Positions 52,301-64,000 of a stretch of DNA of 64,000 nt are shown here, piece after piece. The notes below the pieces were generated by a model that was given only the letters and a program-made list of their open reading frames with translations, did not search any database and was not told the DNA's origin. Source of the stretch: Sinonovacula constricta (lineage: Eukaryota; Mollusca; Bivalvia; Cardiida; Solecurtidae). A program made the position numbers and the translations under genes. Every line of letters starts with the position of its first letter. The stretch's first letter is position 1. The stretch covers positions 61,547,256 to 61,611,255 of the forward strand of contig CM017561.1 of assembly GCA_007844125.1 (NCBI GenBank). The letters are read 5' to 3'.

Positions 52301-54211
52301 CACACTGGATGAAAGGTTTCCATGCATTTATGTGATTTTGAGAAACACCAAAGTATTTAACACACTGGATGTAACGTTTCCATGCATTTATGTAATAATG
52401 AGAAACACCAAAATATTTGACACACTGGATGAAAGGTTTCCATGCATTTATGTGATTTTGAGAAACACCAAAGTATTTAACACACTGGATGTAACGTTTC
52501 CATGCATTTATGTAATATTGAGAAACACCAAAGTATTAAACACACTGAATGTAAGGTTTCCATGCATTTATGTGATGTTGAGAAACATCAAAGTATTAAA
52601 CACACTGGATGTAAGGTTTCCATGCATTTATGTGACACTGAGAAACACCAAAGTTTTTAACACATTGGATGTAAGGTTTCCGTGCATTTATGTAATATTG
52701 AGAAACACCAAAGTATTTAATACACTGGATGTAACGTTTCCATGCATTTATATGATATTGAGAAACACCAAAGTATTTAACACACTGGATGTAACGTTTC
52801 CATGCATTTATGTAATATTGAGAAACACCTAAGTATTTAATACACTGGATGTAACGTTTCCATGCATTTATGTGATATTGAGAAACACTAAAGTATTTAA
52901 CACACTGGATGCAAGGTTTCAATGCATTTATGTAATACTGAGAAACACCAAAGTATTTAACACACTGGATGTAACGTTTCCATGCATTTATGTAATAATG
53001 AGAAACACCAAAGTATTTAACACACTGGATGTAACATATCCATGCATTTATGTGATATTGAGAAACACCAAAGTATTAAACACACTGGATGTAAGGTTTC
53101 CATGCATTTATGTAATATTGAGAAACACCTAAGTATTTAACACACTGGATGTAACGTTTCCATGCATTTATGTAATATTGAGAAACACCAAAGTATTAAA
53201 CACACTGGATGTAACGTTTCCATGCATTTATGTAATATTGAGGAACACCAAAGTATTTAACACACTGGATGTGACGTTTCCATGCATTTATGCGATATTG
53301 AGAAACACCAAAGTATTTAACACACTGGATGTAACGTTTCCATGCATTTATGCGATATTGAGAAACACCAAAGTATTAAACACACTGGATGTAACGTTTC
53401 CATGCATTTATGTAATATTGAGAAAGACCAAAGTATTTAACACACTGGATGTAACGTTTCCATGCATTTATGTAATATTGAGAAACACCAAAGTATTTAA
53501 CACACTGGATGTAACGTTTCCATGCATTTATGTAATATTGAGAAAGACCAAAGTATTTAACACACTGGATGTAACGTTTCCATGCATTTATGTAATATTG
53601 AGAAAGACCAAAGTATTTAACACACTGGATGTAACGTTTCCATGCATTTATGTAATATTGAGAAAGACCAAAGTATTTAACACACTGGATGTAACGTTTC
53701 CATGCATTTATGTAATATTGAGAAACACCAAAATATTTAACACACTGGATGTAACGTTTCCATGCATTTATGTAATATTGAGGAACACCAAAGTATTTAA
53801 CACACTGGATATAACGTTTACATGCATTTATGTGATATTGAGAAACACCAAAGTATTAAACACACTGGATGTAAGGTTTCCATGCATTTATGTAATATTG
53901 AGAAACACCTAAGTATATAACACACTGGATGTAACGTTTCCATGCATTTATGTGATTTTGAGAAACACCAAAGTATTTAACACACTGGATGTAAGGTTTC
54001 CATGCATTTATGTAATAATGAGAAACACCAAAATATTTGACACACTGGATGAAAGGTTTCCATGCATTTATGTGATTTTGAGAAACACCAAAGTATTTAA
54101 CACACTGGATGTAACGTTTCCATGCATTTATGTAATATTGAGAAACACCAAAGTATTAAACACACTGAATGTAAGGTTTCCATGCATTTATGTGATATTG
54201 AGAAACACCTA
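49361..54211. repeat. 60-bp minisatellite array (about 81 units)
   Basis: Unit: CACACTGGATGTAACGTTTC, then CATGCATTTATGTAATATTG, then AGAAACACCAAAGTATTTAA. Sequence variants (GTAAGG, GTGAT, GACACTG, AGTATTAAA, AGAAAGACC) recur in blocks. The array is in strict 60-base register apart from a 1-base insertion near 49988. Because 60 is a multiple of three, frames of 86-284 codons stay open on + and shorter ones on -, stopped mainly by TAA in some variants. I regard these as artefacts. Confidence 0.95.
51541..53240. repeat. Higher-order duplication in the 60-bp array (17 units, 1020 bp)
   Basis: Variant order in 51541-52220 is repeated at 52561-53240 (offset 1020 = 17 x 60), for example the rare GTGACACTG unit at 51601 and 52621 and GCAAGGTTTCAATG at 51890 and 52910. 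A further block near 50041-50900 reappears at 53161-53900 (offset 3120 = 52 x 60). Confidence 0.75.
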
Positions 54212-54731
54212 AGCTGAAGCGCGACACCCTTTTTGGCATGCGTTAGAAATATGGAAAAAGCTGTTGGTGTAGCTATCATGTCAATCGTAACTCCTCTGCT
54301 GTATCGGGACAATTCTATTTCGGAGAAATGGCTGAGGCGTTGCGATTAGTTATCATGTTTAATAGATTTGCACCACTTCATCTTTTTACCACGTATATAA
54401 CGTACCGATTTTTTGGCAACTTCGAACCACGTGGGTTATATTCTTACCTGTTAGCTGTGTTGTTAGTTTTAAGAATGTTTTACGTTCAATATTTCTTGAA
54501 TTAGTTCTTAAAAGATAAGCTGCGTTATCAAGTTAATTCTTTTATACATTTATACAATGTGCAATAGAAATGATGCAGCATACGGTATGCCCATGTGAAA
54601 GCGAATTGTTTTCTGATGTCCGTCGTTGTCATTCTACAGATAACGTATTGTCTTTTTAAAACTTATATTGTACGCCCTTTGATGCTATCAATTTTTTCTT
54701 GAATTATAACTTTTACTGACTTTCATTACAG
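54212..54731. other. Sequence upstream of methyltransferase copy 2 exon 3
   Basis: No homologue of copy 1 exon 1 or 2 is recognisable here. A 32-codon frame at about 54252 (MEKAVGVAIMSIVTPLL...) ends in TAG without a donor. Confidence 0.35.
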
Positions 54732-54860
54732 TTACATCAATACCATCCAGGTTTTATGCTCGAAACAGCGTCGTGTGGGTTCATTTCATGATGGCGGCAA
54801 GGAGATATGTGTCGATGACAAGTTCGTGCCCAAGAAGCCTTGCTTAGTCTACTCCTTTGG
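54732..54860 (+). CDS. METTL24-like copy 2, exon 3 homologue
   Basis: Acceptor TTTCATTACAG, donor TTTGG|GTAAGT. Encodes YINTIQVLCSKQRRVGSF, then HDGGKEICVDDKFVPKKPC and LVYSFG. Confidence 0.8.
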
Positions 54861-57800
54861 GTAAGTCGAAGACAATAGGGAAAATTGGTACAATGAAAAT
54901 TGTCTTCCGTCTTAGATAATATCCGAGGTAGTTCAAAACGTAAGTCGGTCATTTTAGTAGGAATCCTTGGACTTTATTGCCGGTTCATTTGGAGATAGTG
55001 CCATTATAAACAGCGACATTTGTTTCTTTTGCAAAAATATGACCTTTAAATCTTAAATTATGTTATTTAAACAAAAAAAATTGGCATGTTTTAATGATGG
55101 CTGTTATAAGTATCAATTTAGCATAAAAGTCAACATAACCTCCGAAGAGTACAAGCATAAAACCCGAGGTGACTAAATAAAAGGACCTACTTGCAATAAA
55201 GGAGTACAATTAGTCCGGCAGCTGAATATGGTTAACGCGAACCCCCACCAACCCCCACCCCCACCCCCGTTTTTTTCATGGGTACCAAAATGTTCGTTAA
55301 GGGTGTCTAGAAACAGAATCTTCAATGTACTCAAACATAAACACGCTGATTAGATTAGATTCTTTTTATTTAAAAGCAATTTTCAAACAAACTCAACAGT
55401 TTTATAAGTTACATACATACCACTACTTGTCTAACATATGTTGGTCTAAGTTTCATATGATTTGGTTCATTTTGTGATTTTTTATGATTTTTATTTCTTT
55501 TCGTCCGAATTTTGCTTTTTCAATCTTAATGCATACTTTAGCTAGAAGTCTGCTTCTAACTAACCATAACTGAAGACTAATTTTTATATTATTCCTTAAG
55601 TGGAGGCTAGCGATAAACTTAGATTTAAAATTATTAATTATGTAAATAAGCCAACATGAATATTCATACATATAAATGGGAATCTTAACGATAGATGTCA
55701 ATTTTGACAAGTAAGATATAGAATTTATTTCATTTAAAAGTCATATTTGAACAAACTGTACTGTTTTTAAGATTGAGTAGGTACCCATTTCAGTCTGATA
55801 CGTGTTTGTGTAAGTTTTGCATGAATTGGTAGGCCTACATTTTTTTAAATTTTGTATGATTTTTTACATTAAGTTGGTGTGAGTTTTTCTCATTAATTTT
55901 AACACACGAATATGTTAAAAGCCTACTTATAACTATTCATAAGATGGAAAAAAGAGTTATTGTCTAGTTCTTTGATGAAGGCTATCAGTAAGCTGAGATT
56001 TAAAATAATTATGCAAATTAGTTCTCATGAAAATTCAAAACCCTTAATTGTGAGCTTACACTATGCACTTAAACACTAAATAAATTTTCGGTCATTATTA
56101 CATTTGTTTCTTTCCTTTTTTCATACTTTTACATAGGATCTCAAGCATTTAACTAAAAATCTTACTGCGTGTAGATGAGTTTGTAGTAAGTGTTCTGTTA
56201 GGTAATTGTTCTATTAGAGATCTTATGCTACACCTTCAAATCCTTATAAACTAGATAATAATATTTTATTGAAATAGAATAGGGTTAAACGCTAAAAATG
56301 CTTTTGTTAAGTGAATTATTTATTTCTCAGATTTTAATGAATGAAGTACCTAATTTTCTTGACTTTATCTTTAGGGTTAAGATAGTGGTGACTGTTATTT
56401 TTTTTATAATTTCCTATCATTTTCAAGTTTACTTTATATTGCCATTTGATATTGTATTATACTCTTTATTGCCAATTCTTTACTGTGCAAGGTCTTAAAT
56501 GGTAAAATCTGTAATTTTTACTATCCAATGTGGTGCATTCTCTTTTACCAACATTATAAAACATTGATATGTCCAACACTTTAAAACAGTTGTGGACAAC
56601 TCCTTTGCATGTTTTAGGGCATCTTTCCGCGATAATTTCTTGTAGATAGGCAAAACCATATCTATTAATGCAACCAACATGTCATTTTGAAACAATGTTG
56701 TTACATTTACCCCTTTTCATCGTCTTATCCTTTGCCTTAGGAAATGAAACTTTTACTTTTATTAAGCTTAAACTGCAACAGGAAACCAGAGTTTATAGAC
56801 TAACAATTTATTTGATGTTAATGCTTTGTTATATGAAGCAGTAAATTTGCCTTGTTATGCTTCAATTTTCTTACATATTCAAAATATTTTCTACATGTCA
56901 TGTCACATTTAGCATCCATGTGTGTTGTCTAGTACTGTTTTCTGCTATAAGATTTCTACATGTCATGTCACATTTAGCATCCATGTGTGCTGTCTAGTAC
57001 TGTTTTCTGCTATAAGATTTCTACATGTCATGTCACATTTAGCATCCATGTGTGCTGTCTAGTACTGTTTTCTGCTATAAGATTTCTACATGTCATGTCA
57101 CATTTAGCATCCATGTGTGCTGTCTAGTACTGTTTTCTACATGTCATGTCACATTTAGCATCCATGTGTGCTGTCTAGTACTGTTTTCTACATGTCATGT
57201 CACATTTAGCATCCATGTGTGCTGTCTAGTACTGTTTTCTGCTATAAGAATGCAGGGTTTTATTCAATCAGAAAACAATTCTTCACTGAACGTCAATTTT
57301 AATGTTATGATTGTTTTTGTTTGTGATGTTCAAGTTGGTTATGGCATCATTTCTCTCTGATCCCTCGGATAAAATCATTTTAATTAATGAACACTATTAA
57401 TGTATACATTTTGTGCAATCTAGATATATATATGCACATAAAATCCAATTAAGATAAAGTGACAATTGTATTTATTGACAATTATATCACAGACAAAATG
57501 ACAGAATTAACATAAACAATTTTGGACTTCTGTATTTTTACCAAACTTCTGCATTATCGGCTGCATATATTAAACTTTATATTTCAGTTTATTGAATAAT
57601 GAATAACGGAGTTATAACCAGTGGTGGTCAGGCAGTTTCGTGTGCTCATTTATAGCAATATTGACTTTCTATCCAACATTGGATTTAAAACCCCAAGCCC
57701 TTATGTTCTCGGAATGCTCCATCTTACGTTAATGGACAAAACTTTTGTTGGACATTTATAACTCACGTCATTTATGGAAATCAATTATAAATAAATTAAA

Positions 57801-60800
57801 ATGTAATAAATGCATCATGCATCGAAATGTAGATGTGGCACCATCTGGGCGATACCAGATATTGATTCAGTTAATAATCTCAGTTGTTAACACATTATGG
57901 AACACCAGAAATACCAGTACTTTGTAAAGCAATTACAAGGATATCAATTCTTTTTAACAAGGAACATTTTCACCTTAAGTGCAAACTTTAATTGTGTGAA
58001 GGATATGTCAGATAATTTGCTATTGAATCTTCTTTTCACTTGTGTCAATACATGCACAGTATGACTTGACCTAATTTTGTTAGAATATTTAGGTTAACCT
58101 TAGAGTAATAAACCGCTCATATTTTACTTTGTAGAACATGCATTTGAGAAGAATAAATCAAGTATATATAATACAAATTATAATTACAGACATATTTTTT
58201 TATATTATACATTACTTATTGTTTTCACATGCCTCAAAATAATCAAGTGATCAAAGTCACTCATGATAAATACGTTTAATTAATTTTAAAATGTCTTAAA
58301 AGTATCTGTACTCTGTAATATTACTTTCAGAAAATTATTTGGCCATAACCCCACATTGAAATTTAAACTAAATTAATGTACTAACCCACATCTACTATTT
58401 AACTTTCACTTGCATCTGTTGTCCCCAATGAACCAGATTTCTTTCTAAGTATGCTTTACTTTAAGCTTGAAATGAAGCGATTGCATTTTCTTAAATCCCA
58501 AAAAAAGGCTTAATTAAAGAAAAGATAAAAATATTAATCTCCAGAAGAAAAGTATTGTTTGATCACCTCACTGGGTCATATTTTTTTTTATTCATAGCTT
58601 TGCTTTATTTTATTTGATTATAAAAAATTAGACATCACAATTGCAAAATTATTACAAAAGAACATTTATTTAAGAACTGAAAAGACATTCAAGCATTTAA
58701 TAATGGAAGTAATTATTATTTTTCCATTTTTAAGGAGACATTTTAAAATCCTCTATACCATCATATGGTTAAAAGATTATAATAAATTTATTATCATGAG
58801 AAGTTAAAAGATATAATGAATTAATTAATGGTACTAGTCAACAATAGACTTATTTTATAAGAATGAGATGTAGAAAAAAGATGTAGCAATTTAAAAATAT
58901 ATATTCATTTTACCTCTTAATTAAGAATCATGAATATTTATTAAGGCTAACTTGCATACCTATTAATTTCAAATTTTGGCTTAGTGATAGTCTAGTCTTA
59001 CTGATTTTACCAGTAAGGTATAAGCAATACAGTACAATACACATATGTTTACAAGCAGGTTTCTTATCAATTTCTCTTACTAAACTCAATTATAAAAATT
59101 CCATAGAAATTAAATACAAAGTCGTAAAATATCGAAAAATAGATCAATTAATAATTTGTTTAAAATTGTGTCAGACAATGAGAGGTGTCTATTTAACTTT
59201 TAAAATTGTTCAGTTTCTTTGAATATGGCCTTTAAATGACAAAGCTTCTTATAAACTCTTCAAAAACTATGTCTATTTTCTAGATTCTCATTAAGATATA
59301 TGATTATTCATGTTGGCTGATTTTCATAATTATTAATTTTAAAACTAATTTTAGTGATATTCTCCACTTAAGAAACAATATAAAAAATAATTATTAAATG
59401 TTATTGTTAGTTATAAGCAGACTTCTAGTCATATTATGCATAAAGATTTAATGAGCAAAATTTGGATGAAAATAAAAATAAATAATAATAATAAATCATA
59501 TAATGAACCAAATCATATGAAACTTAGATCAACATGTGTTAGACTAGTAGGGGTATGTGTATAACTTTGAAAAAACTGTTCAGTTTAGTTGAATATTGCT
59601 TTGAAATGAAAAGAATCTAATCAAATTTTCAAAAATAACGTCTTTTTAGATTCTCATTAAGTTATACGAATACTCATGTTGGCTAATTTGCATAATTAAT
59701 TATTTCAAATCTAAGTGATAGCCTCCACTTAAGGAAGGATACAAAAATTATTCTGTAAAGTCATGGTTAGTTGTAAGCAGACTTCTAGCTAAATTATGCA
59801 TTAAAATTGAATAAGCAAAATTTGGATGAAAATAAATTAAAAAATCATAAAAAAAAACACAAAATAAACCAAATCATATAAAACTTAGACCAACATGTGT
59901 TAGATAAGTGGAGGAATGTGTATAACTTTAAAAACTATTGAGTTTGTTTGAAAATTTCTTTTAAATGAAAAGAATCTAATCAACTTTTCAAAAATAAAGT
60001 CTATTTTTAGATTCCCATTAAAATTTATGAATATTCATAAGTGCTAATTTGCATGATTGACATATGACCATAATGACCATTCAATTACCTTTAATTGAGT
60101 ACCAGATGTTATACTGCTATCACCAAGTTATAAGCACTTTTCTAAACATACCCTCCTATCAAAATTCACGATGGTTGCCATGGAAACCATTAGTTTTCAT
60201 ATAGCCCAAATTAGTTTATATTTGAGTACATTGGAGATACTGTGTCTAGACACCCTAACAGACATTTTGATACACATGAAAAAGATCGTGTGGGCGGGGC
60301 TGGGTGCGCGGTACCATATTCAGCTGCCGGACTAAATTTATTCATATATGTCTCCCGTTTCAGAAAAATATATCTAACAAGTACATATGTACATATACGT
60401 TCAAAGTCATAGGTTTGCCTGTCTGTACTAGATAAACATTTATGTACGGATATATATTTATATATTAAACCCCAGTTTAATTTGCTAGTCCGATTTAATA
60501 ATAAACATTGTTTTTTGAGAATCATCCATTAACGCGCCAACATATGTTCTTGCAAAGAATGTTTAGTTTGCTTCATTAGATACTTTTGAGCTATTTATTG
60601 ACAACAACACTACGTTAATGATACCTCCATATTGCTGTATGAGGCTTGGGAGCGACAGAGCAGAGCCTTATATTGTATATACTTTGTTTTATTTGTATCT
60701 TTCAGGTCTAACAACCAGTTTGACTTTGAAAGAGATGTATATTCAGTGTACGGGTGTGAACTTCATACATTTGATCCCAGGTAACATCATAAACAGCTGA

Positions 60801-62642
60801 CAAAATAACCTAAAATAACGCACACTTACTGTAGTCTTGGTAAAGCAAACACTTTTATGGTCCTTGGTCCAATGTAATCATCATATGTTATAAATAAAAC
60901 AGCTTTGTTGGGAAACCAAGATTTTACTTAAAATTATTTATAATATTTTAGCATTATGCCAAAATTGATTAATGGCCGTCCTTGTATAAATGCCAGCCGG
61001 GAATTTCTGCCGGATATGATTTCCAGAAACGCGTATTTACAGGAAATTGCGTTTGTAATTTCAAAATAAACACACAATACTGCTTGTAACAAGGGAAATT
61101 GATTTATTTATTGAATCAAGCTTGCTTTCTGGTTTAGCCAATAGTATAATAGCTATACAAGAACACAGTCTAAAGATATTTGATAGAGGTGAATATTTAC
61201 CTTAAAAACAAAATATCCGACAGTTTCTATATCGAATACATGACACATTATTTTACTCATGCTTTGGGCTATTGGGGCATTATTTTTGCATAAACTTTGC
61301 CTAAGTTTAAATAAAGACTATCTTAACACTACTACATATGTTAGACAATACAAATCGTGAATAAAATCGCTCGAAAAGTCCATTCTTTCAAATCTATAAA
61401 TAAACACGATGGCGATTTTTGCTTTAAAAATATCGACTTCAAAGCATTTACTCGAATGATGATATAACATGGTCTGAAAAGTAAGTAGGCACGTGGTTTT
61501 CTAAGTTTAAAAATAGCTTACTGTGCAGCGTGGATCAGATAGGGAATACCTTTATGTAAGGTCGAGTTGGATGTCCTGTTTCCCTTTTCAAGAGACAAAT
61601 AACGTCAAAACAGCATTTCACGAGGATAGTTGGGTGTAACAATAATTTATTGGGTTGTTTTCGAAAAATAAAGAAATATCAATCTGTCTGATACCATCTT
61701 TATTAACGGCGTTGTTGATCATGTTTTCAGTATCCTAACTAACCCAGTAAAGAAGGCCATGCTTTCAGTTCCTGCCAGTGTAACCTTCCATGACTACGGT
61801 TTGTGGATCAATGATACCACCAACAAAAAAGGATGGAAATTGAAATCGTTTGAGTCGATCTTGAAAGAATTAAACCATGAATCGGTAAGTTCAAACTGAC
61901 CTTGTTATCTCTTTTTCTTGTTATATCTTATCTTATATACATGACATATAAAATTACAATAACAATATATGGATGATCACACGCGGTGATGGGTGAGGAA
62001 TTACAAGTCAGCTACTCTAACGGGTCGGCTCGGATATTCACACTTGAATATCTTTACTTGAAATGTCGAGTTTGGATAGTTAGAAAATTGCATTCGTTAT
62101 TGCATTCACTGTACTGTAAAGAGGTGTCAATTTGTTCTCGTACTATTTTTAAACTTAACAATTATTTCTGCTTATATAAAACTATTTTATATTATATTTC
62201 TAATATTTTATGTATTTAACAAAGTATTATCATATAAATATGTAAATATATCAACCCCAAAGACAGTTCAAATCTTGTTTTGCTTTTCGAAAGTTGTCAA
62301 TGCCCCACGTCTGAGTTTTTGTATGTGTTTTTTTCACTTAAGAGAGTGATCGACATCCTTAAAATCGACGTTGAAGGTGCGGAGTGGATGGCGCTGCCAG
62401 CCATGCTAAAGAGTAGAGTCCTGGAGAGAGTGAGCCAGATCTGTGTAGAGGTTCATTATGGTCCAGGGTTCACACTGGACAAGCTGGTCACACAAACAGA
62501 CCAACTTACAGTACTGCGTCAATTGTATGATTATGGTTTTCGCATATTCATGCATGAACGGAACTTATTTAGTATTAAAAATCAGATGACATTTGTTAAC
62601 GAAATATCTCTCGTTAATATACATCTATTTGAAACTTCTTGA
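54732..62642 (+). CDS. METTL24-like methyltransferase, copy 2 (exons 3-6 visible, 5' end not found)
   Basis: Joined exons: 54732-54860, 60706-60780, 61731-61884 and 62343-62642, in phase (2,2,0), about 219 residues. Conserved blocks: YINTIQVLC, HDGGKEICVDDKF, CLVYSFGSNNQFDFE, CELHTFDPS, VTFHDYGLWIN, VIDILKIDVEGAEW, QICVEVHYG, FMHERNLFSI and FVNEISLVNIHLF. Each aligns with copy 1, so the two genes are a tandem duplication. Exon 5 is three codons longer than in copy 1 and exon 6 one codon shorter. No membrane-anchor exon was found between 44.7 and 54.7 kb. It may be diverged, be borrowed from copy 1 by alternative splicing (the phases allow it), or the copy may be a partial duplicate. Substrate unknown. 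Confidence 0.75.
55211..60334. mobile_element. 5.1-kb fold-back element with long terminal inverted repeats
   Basis: The left terminus TAGTCCGGCAGCTGAATATGG is the reverse complement of the right terminus CCATATTCAGCTGCCGGACTA (bases differ just inside). The inverted repeat extends about 115-125 bp (55211-55335 versus 60221-60334), through GGGTGTCTAGA.ACAG.ATCT and CAATGTACTCAAA. AAT flanks both ends (55208-55210, 60335-60337), a possible 3-bp target duplication. Inside each end lie about 350-bp subrepeats, in + orientation at about 55350-56100 and inverted at about 59200-60010. They share AACATGTGTTAGA, CTTAAGTGGAGGCTA, CAACATGAATA and TTAGATTCTTTT-type motifs. The middle (56.1-59.0 kb) is AT-rich and includes a 65-bp tandem repeat. 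No transposase was recognised. It lies in an intron of methyltransferase copy 2. Confidence 0.75.
56885..57248 (+). repeat. 65/52-bp tandem repeat inside the fold-back element
   Basis: Six units start at about 56891, 56956, 57021, 57086, 57138 and 57190 with CTACATGTCATGTCACATTT and end with GTCTAGTACTGTTTTCT. The later two intervals are 52 bp because a 13-bp segment (around GCTATAAGATTTC) is missing. Confidence 0.85.
60706..60780 (+). CDS. METTL24-like copy 2, exon 4 homologue
   Basis: Acceptor TTGTATCTTTCAG, donor CCCAG|GTAACA. Encodes (G)SNNQFDFERDVYSVYGCEL, then HTFDP. Confidence 0.8.
61190..61620 (-). mobile_element. MITE-like family member, diverged
   Basis: ATCCGACAGTTTCTATATCGAATACATGACAC (in two blocks), then TCAAATCTATAAATAAACACGA and TTTAAAAATAGCTTACTGTGCAGC...GATCAGATAGGGAATACC match the internal order of the 5083 and 32721 copies. 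The right terminus is lost. Confidence 0.5.
61731..61884 (+). CDS. METTL24-like copy 2, exon 5 homologue
   Basis: Acceptor GATCATGTTTTCAG, donor GAATCG|GTAAGT. Encodes (S)ILTNPVKKAMLSVPASVTF, then HDYGLWINDTTNKKGWKL and KSFESILKELNHES, in phase 0. Confidence 0.8.
62343..62642 (+). CDS. METTL24-like copy 2, exon 6 homologue (IDVEGAEW)
   Basis: The acceptor TTTTTTTCACTTAAG|AG ends at 62342. It encodes RVIDILKIDVEGAEWMALPA and ends LVNIHLFETS-TGA at 62640-62642. The open frame continues upstream into the intron by chance; the boundary is set by homology to copy 1 and by phase. Confidence 0.8.
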   Translation, partial: RVIDILKIDVEGAEWMALPAMLKSRVLERVSQICVEVHYGPGFTLDKLVTQTDQLTVLRQLYDYGFRIFMHERNLFSIKNQMTFVNEISLVNIHLFETS

Positions 62643-63060
62643 TATATAGTATTTATAGCATATGCTTTTTAGGAGCCGTTTGTTCAAATATGTGAGTCAG
62701 TGCTGTTTTACTGTAATTTTTATATGTTAGAGGGGTTACCCTTTAATTCTTCGGGATATGTTTGGATGAAAAGTTATTTCATGTATTATTAGGAATAGAT
62801 GCTTGTGCAGTTATTATCAACGGTATTTTTCAAAAACGCAACACTTTTGTTTTTGTTTATATACAGTCTGTACTGTATATACTAAACTACATATGTATAC
62901 AGTCTTCCCATAGGTGTGTCAATAGTCATTGTTCTCAAATTCATGCAGGTAAGTATATAGAGACTTTATGTAATAAGGTCAGATGTGCTTTCACTTCCAT
63001 TTGGTAAATGTGTCACTACATGGTAGTGGTGGATTGATTGTTTTCTTCTTATTCTCCGAA
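62643..63060. other. Sequence downstream of methyltransferase copy 2
   Basis: AT-rich; no clear AATAAA close to the stop codon and no further exon seen. Confidence 0.3.
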
Positions 63061-63069
63061 GCTTTTCTT

Positions 63070-63740
63070 GAAAACAAACAGTGAAATGTCACGTCTTGTA
63101 ACACTTGCGAATATCGTAGAATGCCACAATCCTACAACAATACACATATAATAAGACAATCCTATAATCCATGCATATATCTGTAGAATAGCACTACCCA
63201 GTAGCATAGACATATATCGGTAGAATGTTACAATCCTATTATCTTACGCATATCGGTAGAATATCAAAAGCCTTCAACCGATACACATAATCGATTGACT
63301 GTCACAATCATATACCCATACATATATCGGAAGAATATCAAAACCATATGACCCATACACATATCGGTAGAATGTCACAACCAAAAAAAAAAAACCATGC
63401 ACATATCGGTATAATGTAACAATCATATATCCATACACACCACCATAGAATGTCACAATCATACATCCATACAATTATCGGTAGAATGTCACAACCCAAT
63501 AACCTATGCACATATCGATATAATGTAACAATCATATATCCACACACACCACCATAGAATGTCAAAATCATACACCCATACAATTATCGGTAGAAAGTCA
63601 TAACCTATATAACCCATGCTCATATCGGTAGAATGTCACAATCCTATTATCTTACGCAATCGGTTGAGTATCATAAACCATCATCCTTAAACATATCGTA
63701 AAAATGTCACAATCCTTTAACCCTTACAGATTCCAGAAGT
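63070..63740. repeat. Irregular tandem repeat (TATCGGTAGAATGTCACAAT type)
   Basis: Units of about 35-60 bp share ATATCGGTAGAATGTCACAA and CCATACACA. A longer block (ATATCCATACACACCACCAT, then AGAATGTCACAATCATACAT) is repeated near 63424 and 63535. Much less homogeneous than the other arrays. Confidence 0.75.
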
Positions 63741-64000
63741 TAAACAATGACTAATTAACATATTTTTTTTTATTTCGTGTGAACGAGCGACTCATTGCCG
63801 CCGCCAAGATAAAATTCACCATTTCCTTAGGCATGATAAATACCGTAAACATATGGTAAATATATAACATACTTTGAATTGATACTAAATATATTTGTTA
63901 TAAGAAAACCTTCACAAAATAGAAAATATACATATGCTTATTGTTAGATAGATAAAAACAATTAGTGCAGATCCGGCTAATGTAGATCAGTGCAGAAGCT

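Noticed and set aside
49217..54212. Open frames of 86-284 codons with 20-residue repeats (VFNTLDVTFPCIYVILRNTK)
   Set aside because: A by-product of a 60-bp array that lacks stops in one frame. The frames are interrupted at random by array variants and are also open in reverse.
54097..54312. 71-codon minus-strand frame spanning the end of the 60-bp array
   Set aside because: Most of it is array sequence; the unique part shows no domain and no splice signals.

Overview
The window looks like animal nuclear DNA, most probably from a bivalve or other lophotrochozoan mollusc. The genes have introns with GT/AG junctions. tRNA-derived SINEs, non-LTR retrotransposon 3' ends and MITE-like inverted-repeat elements are abundant. 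One gene is galaxin-like, and two are METTL24-like, a family often expanded in molluscs. The species is an inference. I see no bacterial operon, CRISPR array or phage module.

Layout. (1) 1-3 kb: a 5'-truncated LINE end (+) and, on the minus strand, a SAP-domain first exon starting at 2940. (2) 4.8-9.7 kb: a galaxin-like cysteine-rich gene on + with two coding exons, 4865-5046 and 7330-8406 (or read through to the stop at 8410). A likely last exon near 9539 carries a poly(A) signal; any signal-peptide exon was not found. (3) 9.8-13.2 kb: a nest of SINEs and two MITE-like elements, then an orphan candidate terminal exon (12942-13132). (4) 15.0-21.5 kb: a 27-bp minisatellite interrupted by a tRNA-derived SINE; a 1073-bp block including that SINE has been tandemly duplicated. 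(5) 26.5-44.7 kb: a six-exon METTL24-like methyltransferase gene on + encoding about 307 aa with an N-terminal membrane anchor. Its introns are filled with a (GTCT)n tract, a 22-bp minisatellite, tandem MITEs, two LINE fragments, a 20/60-bp minisatellite and a pair of inverted dispersed repeats. (6) 49.4-54.2 kb: a 60-bp minisatellite with higher-order structure. (7) 54.7-62.6 kb: a second, tandem METTL24-like copy. It has clear homologues of exons 3-6 with the same intron phases, but no recognisable exons 1-2. Its first visible intron carries a 5.1-kb fold-back element with long terminal inverted repeats. (8) 63.0-63.75 kb: an irregular tandem repeat.

How the genes relate. The two methyltransferase loci are a tandem duplication. 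They share exon lengths of 129 and 75 nt, intron phases 2/2/0, and the blocks YINT.QVLC, GGKE.C.DD, Y.FG.NNQFDFE and IDVEG.EW. The galaxin-like gene is an unrelated neighbour, probably secreted. Most of the remaining sequence is repetitive. The longest open frames in the window are artefacts of minisatellites whose period is a multiple of three, and I do not regard them as genes. Exon boundaries were placed by eye from homology, phase and splice consensus; no search or transcript data were available.
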